Source of the DNA: Chimonanthus salicifolius
Taxonomy: Eukaryota > Streptophyta > Magnoliopsida > Laurales > Calycanthaceae
Reading direction: 5' to 3'
NCBI GenBank assembly: GCA_013350335.1
Contig: CM023538.1
Coordinates: forward strand, 55,658,769-55,722,768
Length of the DNA: 64,000 bases
This document shows, piece by piece, positions 1 through 12,100 of the stretch. A program made the position numbers and the translations under genes. The stretch's first letter is position 1; every line of letters begins with the position of its first letter. The notes below the pieces were generated by a model. That model was given only the letters and a program-made list of their open reading frames with translations, ran no database searches and was not told where the DNA came from.

Positions 1-3
1 GGT

Positions 4-490
4 TGTAATTCCCTGCCCCAAAAAGTCTCACATTGCTAGTGGCATTAGAAATTCCCTGGTTATAAGTAGTAGCCTTTCTCCTTCTAGCACAAGGCCTTTT
101 GGGGGCAATAGTGAGTTGGCTCGCCAATTGAAAGTCGTGCGGGCTGTGTGTGACGCCCAGAGCGGACAATATCATGCTAGCGGAACGGGTCGTTACAAAT
201 GGCATTAGAGCATGGTTCAACTCTCTGCCTGAGGGTGTGGGCTTGGTTGTTGTGTGTGCAGAGCTGGGGACGGCTCTGGCTTTAAGGGGGGTAAATTGTA
301 ATACCCTGTCCCAAAAAGTCCCACATTGCTAGTGGCATTGGAAATTCCCTGGTATATAAGTAGTAGCCTTCCTCCTTCTAGCATAAGGCCTTTTGAGAGC
401 AACAGTGGGTTGGCTCGCTAAAGCAAAGCCATGCGGGTCCGTGTGTAGGCCAAAGCGGACAATATTGTGCTAGCGGGACGGGTCGTTACA
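4..490 (+). mobile_element. TRIM-like mini LTR retrotransposon (TRIM-1)
   Basis: Two direct repeats of 194 bp each, 4-197 and 297-490, both start TGTAAT and end GTTACA. The 99-bp interior starts two bases after the first repeat with TGGCATTAGAGC (200-211), a variant of the initiator Met-tRNA primer site TGGTATCAGAGC. It ends with the purine tract AAGGGGGG (284-291) just before the second repeat. LTR, primer site, purine tract, LTR and no coding capacity define a TRIM element, which must be moved by proteins from other elements. The target duplication cannot be checked because only three bases precede the element. The LTR words AAAAGTCYCACATTG and GCGGACAATAT recur in the elements at 49690-49902 and 53189-53940. 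It probably lies in an intron of the ABC transporter gene. Confidence 0.8.
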
Positions 491-494
491 GATG

Positions 495-1890
495 TCCTCT
501 TCAAAACCTCTTAGGGCCTTCTATAGGGGATAGACCACCGCAGTACATTACCATCTTCATTGTAGTACTCACTTATCAGAGCATCCTGATTCAGAGCAGT
601 TTGAACAGTCTTGGGAATGACATCATAAGTGGTCTCTCTCCCGACCATTTTCTTTCCAAAAAAGCACCCTCTTGCCATATCCAACTAATAGTCTGACTCC
701 AGCATGCAAAGCCTCACCAATCCTTCCCCCACTATTCCCTAACCTCATCAACGCTTTCACTACTGTCGAACCTTTCCTTGCCGCTCTGATTCCTAATCTC
801 TAGCCCCCCAGATCTGCCTCTCCCTACCTAGCTACCAAAACCTTCCTCCACAGGGCCTCCTTTTCAATAGGAAATCTCCAAAGCCATTTGCATAACAAGG
901 CTTGGTTCCTATCCCTCATGCTCAATATCTCCAAACCTCCTCTATCTCTAACATCCCTAACTTCCTCCCAATTCACTAGATGGATTTTCCTAGCGTCACC
1001 ATTGCCCTCCCATAGGAAGTCCCTCTGGATTTTCTCTAATTTCTTTGCCACTCCCTTGGATATTTCAATCAAAGATAGAAAATAGGTTGGCAGGTTTATC
1101 AAGCATGAATTGATTAAGGTCAGTCTACCCCCAATAGAAAGGTAGGACTTACTCCAAGAGTTCATCTTCTTAGCCACTTTTTCCAAAATGGGATCTCAAA
1201 AAGCTTTGGATCTAGGGTTCCCCCCAATTGGCAGCCCTAGATAAGAGAAAGGCATCCTCCCTACTCCACATCCTACCTCCCTAGCCAAAGACTCCACTTC
1301 CTCGAATTCTAATCCCATGCCTATTATATTACTTTTCCCTAGATTTATCCTAAGCCCCGAGACTAACTCAAAGCATCTTAGGACAGATTTCACTCCCCGA
1401 AGTTCTTCCCGAGATGCCTCATAGAACAATAAAGTATCATCTGCTGACTTATTGAAAAACTACCTAGAGAGATCTCAAGTCCTTTGATTAGTTGTAACTC
1501 TTTGGCCTGCCTCATTAAACCATTAAGGGCCTCAGCAACCATAGTGAACAGAAAGGGTGATAGGTCGCCCTGTCTTAAACCTTTAGAAGCATTGATTAGA
1601 TCGGTAGGCGAGCCATTTACCAATACTGAGTAGGAAGAGTCACGAACGCATGCTCTTAGCCAACCTCTCCATTTGAGACCAAAAACCATCCTCCAGAATA
1701 AATAGTCTACAAATTCCTAGCTGACATGATCATAGGCCTTTTCCATATCTAATTTTAACAGAACACCTCTCAGGCCATCCTTACGTCTAACATGGATCAA
1801 TTCATTGGCTACCAACACCCCATCTAGAATCTGCCTTCCCTCAATGAATGCTCCCTGCCTTCCTCGGTTAGGTGAACTTGATTAACAGTT
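495..1890 (-). mobile_element. L1-type LINE fragment: reverse transcriptase palm and thumb, decayed
   Basis: Read on the minus strand from about 1880 down. RT motif A is seen as [10 protein letters not shown] near 1735-1760, then a stop; KGLRQGDLSPFLF near 1540-1580; ADDTLLFYEAS near 1410-1440; [18 protein letters not shown] near 1100-1165; then GGLEILSMRDRNQALLCKW and RPLMMSFPRLF at the left. These are the usual landmarks of plant L1 reverse transcriptases. The reading frame changes just before the ADD motif (1390-1689 versus 1196-1429) and again near 1190, so the piece is dead. The endonuclease and the 3' end are missing. It is antisense to the ABC transporter gene and presumably intronic. 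Confidence 0.85.
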
Positions 1891-2192
1891 CTTGCATTTG
1901 ACCAAAGGATTATTTGGATACACTGAAAGTGATATGGTATTAGTCTCAATATCCTCTCATCTCACATCGTGTGCCCTATTGAAGTGGAAAGTGACTCTTA
2001 GAAAGATTTCTATCAGATGAGTGGCTAGAGTAGTTTTTGTTTGGAGGTTAGTGAGGGATAGTTTGGAGTTTAGTTGCACCTATTAAGGAGAACTTGGATC
2101 TTGTTGCAATTTATCATGTATGCTATTTTAGTATTTATATCATCGAGGTAGTTTATTTGGTCAAATAGGGATTTCAAGGCCAACATTGTGTA
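1891..2192. other. Intronic stretch, no feature seen
   Basis: No coding segment, RNA gene or clear repeat was recognised. It is AT-rich and most likely intron sequence of the ABC transporter gene. Confidence 0.4.
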
Positions 2193-2209
2193 TTGCACCA
2201 ATATCTTCA

Positions 2210-2948
2210 ATTTTTTTTTTTGAAATAGTGACCAAGTAGAGATTTCATTATTATAGAGTAGAAAAGAGGTATAATAGGAACCAAATAAACCAACATGACC
2301 TCTAGCCTAAAAAAATGGTCAATCTACTCTAGAAATAAAAAACCAAAAAATTACAGGAATTCCACTAATCCCTCTGTTTTGTCTACTCCAAGTTTAGCAA
2401 GATAATCAGCCACCCTGTTAGCCATCCTTATAACATGTCTGAAAGTCTCCAATGCCCTAACACACAATTTCCAAATTTCTCTCACCAATGGCATTAGTTT
2501 CCATGGAGATCTTTTAGCTCCACTAGCCTATCTAATAGTATTCATCGAATCCTTTTTTAAAACTAACTCACCTTTCTCGGCCTTGATCCAAAGAGAAATA
2601 GTTTTCCTAATACTAAGCAACTCTGCCTCGTTAGAATCACTAATACCAATCAACTCCGGAAAAAAGTACGTGGCCTATGAAATCTCTAGCCACTCCCCCG
2701 ATACTTGCTAGGCTCGGTTTCCCTCTAGTCGCTCCATAGACATTGACCTTAACAATTCCCTTTGGAGGAGGGGACCAATCCAAAACTACAATGCTCCTCA
2801 ATCTCGCTCTCATATGCCCCTTCCTAGAAAGGTACATATCCGACAAGGATGTACCTTTGAATTTCTTTGCTGATTGATAGCCAGGAACACAAACACCAGC
2901 ATGCATTTCTCTTAGCTACACACCACACAAAATCCTGGACCTTGGGTG
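2210..2948 (-). mobile_element. 5'-truncated LINE insertion with target duplication (RNase H end)
   Basis: The insertion is flanked by the 17-bp direct repeat TTGCACCAATATCTTCA at 2193-2209 and 2949-2965. On the minus strand it ends in a poly(A) tail, seen as a T run at 2211-2220. The minus strand encodes an RNase H domain of the type at the 3' end of plant L1 elements: PPPKGIVKVNVYGA near 2735-2775, then SNEAELLSIRK near 2610-2640. The family normally has VDGA at the first site; here the catalytic Asp codon reads Tyr. Stops break the frame. The 5' truncation, tail and long target duplication are typical of target-primed reverse transcription. Confidence 0.9.
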
Positions 2949-3112
2949 TTGCACCAATATCTTCATTGATGTAGTGATTTGATATTTTGCATGTGCTCTT
3001 CTTTAAATGTTGCTACTTGTGGGGGTGGGAATCTCTTCATTACTAAAGAAAAATTTCTTTTTACCCTTTATTTAGTTCACAAACACTTAACTATGGATGC
3101 AAAATAATATAG

Positions 3113-3196
3113 GGTGTTGGAAAAGCATACAATGAACTGAAACAAGGGGAACCAGCCATAGAGCGCTTGTTTGATTTAACCAGGTTCAACTCTCAG
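3113..3196 (+). CDS. ABCB29: ABCB29-like exon: linker before the nucleotide-binding domain
   Basis: The acceptor AG is at 3111-3112 and the donor GT at 3197. The exon is 84 bp, phase 0 at both ends, and encodes [19 protein letters not shown]. Exons further 5' were not found between 1 and 3112, so the preceding intron is at least 3.1 kb. Confidence 0.85.
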
Positions 3197-6100
3197 GTAT
3201 TTCTATCTTCATTTGGGATGAAGTCATTGGAACTATAATCTAGCACCCTTGAATTTTATTAGTAGTGATTCTTCTTTCATTCACCAATGTGAATATGTTA
3301 AGGCTTTGTTGATGTTGATAATATATATACTCTACCACTATTCCAATTGTTCCAAAGCAGAATGAGTTTCCTTTAAGTTCCATGATATTTATGGGTAGTA
3401 GCTTTCACCCTTATCTTTGCTGACTTATAATTTCTCAAGCCACATGATTTACTTGAATATTTGCTGCTTGTGTTTTCTTTCTCTCCTTCTACCAATTTCA
3501 GATGAGTTGAGGCTTATTTCTTTTTTCCCTGAACCATTTGCATTTTGCTAGATCTTTTCTTTTTGAGTGGTAACAAAAACTTTTATATTAAAGGGAAAAG
3601 CAAGTACATCACTATTTACACAATGCCTAAGAGGGTTAGGCCCAGCAAGAGAAGAAGCAAATACATAACACATAAAACAGAAGGAAATCTTGGCCCGAAA
3701 AGTGGATCTATCCTCCTGGTAGCTGAAAGACGCCAGTGATCGAACTGCCTACTCCGTTCTTTGCAAAGAAATTTGCCACTCCGTTAGTTGTTCGGCAGAT
3801 ATGCACAAAGGATACCTCCAGGCCCAAGACCTGTGCCCTTATCTCCCTAACTGTGGCAATCAACCTCCATGGACGACGCTTCAAACCCATTGCCCATTTG
3901 ATGGCATTTGTTGAATCACCTTCAACCACTAGTTTTCCTCCCCCTAGACCCGTCCCTATGACCAAGGCTCTCCTAATACTAAGAAGTTTTGCCTCATTAG
4001 AGTCCTTGGTTCCCAACGATTCTATAAAAACCCAAAAGTGTGTGGCCCTGATGATCCCTAAGGACGCCCTTTATCCCTGTTGGTCCAGAACAACAGGTCC
4101 CGTCCACATAAATTTTCAGGACTCCACTTGAAGGAGTGGACCAGTTAACCCATTTCTTTCGTTTTTGATGGCTATCACTCATTCAACCCATTTCTTTCGT
4201 TTTCAAGCTCTGAAGTCTTTGAATTCCTTGTTAGAAAAAAGCCAAGCACACAACCTCCATTTCACTTTTTGAAAGAGCTCGCTGGACTCTGTTGACTTAC
4301 CTTAAAAAATTCTTGAGTTCCTCTCCTTCCAGATACTCCACGCAACGACAACAGGGATCATACGCCAAGCTAGTCTTCTCTTGGTGTTAAGGTTAGAGAG
4401 AGACCATGACCCCACTAGACCAACCCAAGAGTCAGGGCAAACCCTGGAAACACCCATATGATTCAAGAAACCACCTCACAACTTCCAAGCGGTGGGACAA
4501 GGGACTAAGAGATGATCAATGGTTTCTTAAGCCGTCCCACAGAGAGGACACCAAGTATCACCTCAACTACCCTCTTCTCCTAAGGTCCATCCTGGTGAGG
4601 ATTTTCCTTTTTGCACAAAACCAAACAAATGTTTGGACCCTAGGAGGAGCACGGCTTTTCGAAATCAGGATCTGAGACAAACATTTTTCTTGACATTGCG
4701 CACTTCCTTTTCTCTCTGGAAAAGGAAAATAGACGTGGTGTTCTTTACACTTGGAAAACATGAACAACTAATATTTTTTTTTTTTTTTTAAATTCTGATG
4801 TTGCACATCATTTAGCATGGTGGAACTATTTATTCCATTCTTGAATTAAGCATGATATCTGGAACCACATTTCCATTGTTATCTGTGAGTACCTTCCATT
4901 ATCACTGACAATAATATCTTTTACTTGTTAATAATACACTAGTGAATTATACCTTGCTCTTTTTTATTAATATATTGTCTTTGTTATCACTAAAAAAAGC
5001 ATGTGAACATTTCAAAAAAATAATAATAACAACAACAAATAAAAGTAAAATCATCATCATCACCACCACCACCACCACCAAATCAAGCATGATATCTTCC
5101 TAGATGCTGTCAAGCGGTACTGATTTTTCATTTTGTGAAGAGTTATTCAATGTTGTTCCCATGATGGAACTTATATTTTGTATTCTCGCTCTTTGTTTTT
5201 TATGGAGAATACTCGTCTCTCTCTCAAAAAATAGTGGGAGGATGAAACTTATATCTTATATGTTGGACAACTTAGTTGCTAATTGCATTCCTGATTATTA
5301 GGTGATTGAGAAACCTGGTGCACTTGATTTAGACTCTATTAAAGGGGATATAAAATTTTGTGACATTACATTCAAATATGAAGACGGCATGCCTCTTGTT
5401 TTAAATGGATTGAATCTACATATTAAACCAGGAGAGACTGTTGCCCTTGTGGGGCCTTCTGGAGGAGGAAAGTCCACCCTCACAAAATTGCTGCTTCGTC
5501 TTTATGATCCTCTAAGTGGTGAGTCATCTATGAGATTGATCTTTATTTATAGCTGGATATTGCAATTTTTTTTTTTAAATATTAACGACTTAATTCCATT
5601 AAAACGATAAGGGAATATAAGAGAAGGATCCGAGTATAGGAGATATATACCCGGAGCCAAGAAGAAGGAAAATAAACAGTAAAAACAAGAAAAAAGAACA
5701 AAAGATGCATCAAAAGAATCCACCCAACATAGGATCCAAAAGGAGATCCCTACTCCCCTGACTCCCAAGGCTGGTGAGACGAGAAGATTTCCAAAGCTGG
5801 TCTTTGAATAGTTGGATATTGCATTTTTTTAGCTTGCTGACCTAGATGTAGGTCCATTTAGGCTCAAAGTGTTTAGGCTAGGGTTGGGTCTTATTCGAAG
5901 TTTTCATGGCTGATGGTGATGTAGGCTGGGGAGATAAGGAACACTAGCCTCAATATATATGGCAGAAACTGAACACTAATGGGTTGGTCACTTTGTATAC
6001 TAATGGGCCTTGGATTACCTGTACCCGAATAGTCATTGGACTAGCTAGGATCTAGAACTGATTTAAAGTAGTCTAGATGTCAAGCCTTAAGTGTACATTT

Positions 6101-9100
6101 GCCTGGACCAGGGACAGTTGTAAAACAAATCCAACAATGGAATTACCTTTAATACTGAAATCTGACCCAAAGTAATATTGGGTTGCTATGAAAGGCCCTG
6201 GAAGACAGCCAGCCTGAATCTACTTGGAGACACACTCACAGTCTGTGGGCCTGCGTGGATAGCAGATCTATACTGTCGTACCTGAACAAGAGCAATAATC
6301 CAAACACTATAACCGTCTGGAACATACAAAACAGCACTGTATGCCGTCGGGTTGCAGGACGGAAGATGGTTCTGATCTAGAAAGGTCACACTGTGCACTA
6401 CCGTCCCTGACTTTCGTCTGCAAGGGATTCACCCTTCACTGCTAGGCGTGTAGCGATTCAAACAACTCCTGACTGATCTGCAAGTCAGCGATGTTGTTGT
6501 TGCTTGGAGAGGGTTGCAGATAATCTGCAGCAGAACAACTCGTTAACAGCTCACCCCACACTGGGCCACCTGGCGCTGAGGGCCTGTTCTGAACAGGGAA
6601 TTCTGCCATGAGTTGCAGAGCTTCTTCCCTACGAATACTGCAGTTGCAGTGCAATAGGGAACGACCAAGCCAGGTGTGTTGTCTGCTCTATGGCACCTGC
6701 TTGGGCTCAGAAATGTCTCAGCTATTGTATCTGAAGCTGATAATCAAACTGGATCTTGGACCGAAACCAAAAAAGAAGAATTGCAGATAATCTGCAATTG
6801 TGGCTTCACAAAACAAACACCAAAGCTGGGCCTACCTGATATTGTTGGAATTGTTGCAGGTTGCAGCAGTCTGATCTCCAACTGGGGTGCCAAGCGGTGT
6901 CAACAACTGGACTTGGGCCAGGCTTCTGTAGGAATTCTGCAGTGTCTTGCAGCAACTATCTGCCAATGGGTTCTGCAATGAATTGCAGTCTTCAATTCCA
7001 CAAACAGACCATGGTTTGCTTAAGAAGAAACTAAACTTTTATTAATCTGGAAACTTCCCCTTTCTCTTAGCTACATACCGTCCTTTTATAATAAGGAAAA
7101 ACAATAACTGTCTTACAGGTCCTAAGTTACATACAGTTTTGATAAAAAATAAATATTCCTAATGTAACTTACTCTAGCAACTTGAAATCTAACAGTCCAT
7201 TTACTTATAACCCAAACTCTCCATTGAACTTGTCTCACAAGCTGCCTGGCACACGTGTGACTGTACACAGGTTGGACTGCAAGGTTTGTTGTGTTGGGCC
7301 TTAGACCTGGATCAAAAACACGATTCTCTTCACCGTCACCGATGCCCGCATCAGATGGTCTCCGTCAGGATGTGTTAGGGATTTGAATGAAGCGGAGTTA
7401 TTAGGGATTAGTAAAGCGTTGCTTCTTGGGGTGCAGTATGGGGAAGGCGGGCTCGTAATAAAGGGGGATTTTTTTAATGCAATCAAATGGGCTAGTGGTA
7501 AGAAAAGACCTCCTCGGAGGTTGATACCGGTGGTAAGAGAGACTCGGGATCTTTGTTCATAGGTGAAAGTGTCTTTTAGTCGTGAGGAGATCTGTGAACA
7601 GAGTAGCTGATTTTCTAGCCAAAACGGGAGTAGATAGGGAAATTGCTTTCCCCCCCTAAGATACCACTCTGTCACACCCCAAAATTTCGGGATGTGATTT
7701 AAATAAAAATAGTGTAGAAAACTAAATGTCTAATCACCAGACATGAATTCTATCCAAAATTTCGGCAGAGTTCCATCTGTATTTTGGACTTTTCCAAAAA
7801 TTTCTATAACCTGACTTAAATCTGTGAAACACTTCTATATTCATATACATCACATACACATATCACATGGCACTTTCTGTCCTCTCCAATCCATACATTA
7901 TTAAATCTATTATACTGACCTCCCTACCAATACCATTTACTACAAATAAGCATCCAAATCTCCATTCTTCGAATCATGCACATTAACTTACACTAATAGG
8001 GGCCTCTATTGTTATTTTTCAGGGGACTGTTAATACGAGCTGTTTTTGTATTGGCTTTTGGAGACTTCAGTATTAGGCTCTTATGCCATTACAGTGTTCT
8101 TTTGTAACCCTTTTTCATTAATAGAATTCCATTTTTGTCTTCTCAAAAAACAAAGAAAGAATTCCATTGTTAATGTTTCAAAAAAAGGATGTGTCATCCT
8201 GGCCAGCAGACCAAGTACTAGTTTAGCAGGCTGCGTATGACCTTGTAGTACTGTGGCAGTCCATGCCTGGGTTCAAGTTTTTGCGTATGGGCTGGATGTA
8301 GATATTATTTGGTGTGGTTGGTCCAGATGCAACTCTACTGGAAGGATCTTCCCTTTTATTAATTTCCATCAGCAGATTCTAATAATCTGAAAGATTTTTC
8401 ATTTTACTTGCTTTGCTTGAAATTAAGATCAAAATATCTTCTGTAGTTCTTATTTTTCTGTCCTTGAACAGTGCCAATTCTTTGATTTTGGTGCAATTAT
8501 TCTATTATTGTTTTACAGGGTGTATACTTGTTGACGATAATGATATCCGGAATGTGCAGTTAGACAGTCTAAGGCGTCACATTGCTCTAGTGTCACAGGA
8601 TATTGTGAGTTGAAGAAATTTTCCTTATGCAGCTGAAAATAGGGATAGCGTCTTTGGGTGTTGAACCTGTAGAAGTGGTTCCATAACAACCTTGTACACT
8701 AGAAATGTAATATGATGAGACAATCCTTTTCAGCAGTTTTCTAATAGTTCAGTTAAGAAAGAAATTTTGTGATAATCAACAGTCCATGGGAAAAAAGGGG
8801 CCAACTTGGGGGCTAGATCATCCAATTTGGGTTATGCTTAGGGCACGGTGTATCAGCAATTCTCTCAGATCATTGATATGGATCTCTGAACTATTTGACC
8901 TGCAGCTACAAACTCATGGACTGGAAGCATCATGCATACCCTTGCATCAAGGATCATATGTTTTATCAATTAACCGAAAATGAGATAGTGTTCTTTAAGC
9001 TGCATCCTTTTTGTTCTCAGAGCAGTGGAAAATTTCTTTTTGTTTTGCCTCTATTTTCATTTTATCTTTTTGTATTTGCTCGGAATTCCTAGACCGGAAA

Positions 9101-12100
9101 GTTTTCTGCTCCCACCATTGAGGAGACAATTGCAATGTTATTTTGTCATAACCTTTTTTCCAGAAATGTCAAAGGTGGTATCTTGCTGGAAAGTAACAGT
9201 TGCACCTGTTCTTCTAAGTCATAGGAAATCTTAACTTTGAAGTGCCATCCATTTCAGTTCATTTTGTGTACATGTTTTGGTGCTAAGATCATTGATATAA
9301 TGTGGCCCGGCTAGCCTGAATTTAGATGATCTATATCTCTCATATTTCAGAGATCCTAACCATGTTATGTATGCTCACAAGTAGTTACTGAATAGAATAC
9401 AAAATGGTTCTGGGAAACATTAGTGATGCAATGATTTGGTAATATTATAATTTTGGGATAAATTAGTCATCATTCACAAAAGGTGGACCTGTCAGATCAA
9501 GGCTTTCAGTGAAAAAATGGCTCCCTACCCATTGAACTTTTGTTCCTTACAGAGTTTTTTTTTTTTCCCTCCATTTAATCTTCCTTCCATGCATCAGACA
9601 TTTTTTTCAGGAACAGTTGCTGAAAACATTGGCTATAGGGATTTGATGAATGGAATCGACATGGTTCAAGTTGAGCATGCTGCAAAGATTGCAAATGCCG
9701 ATGAGTTCATTAAGACACTCTCACAAGGCTATGAAACCAATATAGGACAAAGGGGTTCACTTCTCAGTGGCGGCCAAAAGCAGAGGTGGAAAAAATTTCA
9801 AAATTTATCCCCATTGCTTTGTTCTATGATAAGGCTTAAAAATGAATGCAGGAAACTACATGAGAAACAAATGCTAGAAATGCCAAGCTTGCAAGATTTT
9901 GTTATCCGTCCCTTTGTGTGTGTGTGTATACAGTATGTGTTAATGTATAAATGTTAGATGAATGTTTGAGATGGTGGTAGAGGAATTTCATCTGATTTTT
10001 TTTTTAACAGAGACAAAGATAGTATTATTATTAAGAAAAGTATTAGAACGAAAAAACAAAACTCCGTATAAGAGAATTATACTAAAGAAATAAAAAGAAA
10101 ATTAAAATAAAAAGCATAAAACATCACACCAACTCCAAATCAAGCCCATAGCAAAAAGGAAAACAGGACACTATGATAGGTTAACAAGAATACCCATAAA
10201 AGCCAACACCATTACAACCACTCTACTTACGGAACTCCCCTATCAACACCAGCTTTCCCCAAAAAGTCCGCAACACAATTAGCAGATCATCTAATATGTT
10301 TGAACTGGAGCGCTCTTCCTTGAATTAACTTCCTAATGTCACTTACTATGTGTATCAGTCTCCAAAGAGCTTTCTTATCACCTGCCCAGGCTACAACATT
10401 CAGAGTTACCCTCAATAATGAAATTCATTATCATCATCTAAATGGGATAAATGGCTTAGATGATGATGATAGTTCAAATTATCTAGTCATAATTAACTCC
10501 CAATGTAAGTGCCTTTATGATACCTAGGAGTTCTGCCTCATTAGATTCAACACCCAACAGATTTTGAGAAGAACAAAACCATATCCCCCTTATCATTATG
10601 CAAAACCCTTCCAATCCCCGTTGGACCTGGTTTGCCCCTAGCAGCACCATCAACATTAAACTTTAAGAACCATTATCTGGTCTAACCCACCCCTCTTTAG
10701 GAACTTTCCTAACCTTCCTCCTTCCAGACAAGCACCCTTCCCAAATGAAAAGGAGATCCAACATAATATAATCCTTGAACTCTTTAAACAACGATTACCA
10801 GTGAAGCCCATCATCTCACATCCTCAATAACTTTTCCTGCCTCCCTAAATTTCCCCCCAAACACCCTTTGTTTATTTTCTTTTCAAATAGACCACACAAT
10901 ATCAGCTGCAGTGATCTTCTAAGCCACTCCCCTTTTCCAAAGAAAGGACCTCCACCCCTTTCCACCAAAACATAAAGTATTATTATTAACACATGCAACC
11001 CATAAGACAAAACTGGCCAAACCTTACAAGAAAAAGGGCAATGACACATTAAGTGATCTACTGACCCCTCCTCTTCACCACACAACACACAAAGAACCGA
11101 TGCCCCATCGGCTAAGATATTTCTGTGTCTAAGATTATAGCGAACCAGAATTTTCTTCTTAAAACCACCCATGAGAACACCTGAACACGAGGGGGAACCA
11201 AACTATTTCAACCAACGAATTTACAGATTTGAAATCAAGCTCATCAATACGTGACACTTCTAAAATTGATTTAACTGAGAATCCTTGAAGAATCTCTAGC
11301 CCAAATCCTTTGATCCGCATCTTCCACCGAATTATGGGCATCACTAAGAAGATTTTTCAGTTCATTATAATTCGAGAGTTCCCCCCCCCAACTTCTTCCT
11401 GAAAACAACTAACCACTCTATCTTATCCTCTCTCACCTCATAACATTCACTCAAGGCATCTTTGTTCACTGCCACCCTAAAAAGCCTTGGAAAAAACATA
11501 TTTCAAAGCTCTCTCTCCTAACCACTTGTAGCTCCAAAAAATAACACTCTGTTACCTTTACCCACTAAAAACTGAATGTTCCTCAAATTTTACCTTCTCC
11601 ATTGTTCAATCTCCAAAAACCTTTTACAATAGCTGATCCTTCTCTTTTCGCTTTCCTACCCAACTCCGAACCACCTGGGCTATTTATACGATGCCTAGCA
11701 CGAAGGACTTTCCTTCATAATGCACCCTCCTCTCAAGAAAATCTCTAAGGCCATTTACATAGAAAAGCATGATTTATTTCCACCATCCTCGAAATTCCCA
11801 GACCACCTTTATCTTTAGGTTGCATTGCTTCGTCCCAATTCACAAAGTGGACCCTCCTCTTCTCACCCTCACCATCCCATGGGAAATCTCTTTGCAATTT
11901 TTCCAACTGCTTAGTAACACCTTTAGGAATTTCTAGCAAGGACATATAGTAAGTTGGAATATCCGCCAAAACTGAATTTATGAGGGTTAATCTACCACCC
12001 AAAGAAAGATACCTTTTACTCCACGACGATAACTTCTTCTCCACCTTTTCAATGACCAGATTCCAAATGACTTTAGAGCTAGGATTCACACCCACTGAAG

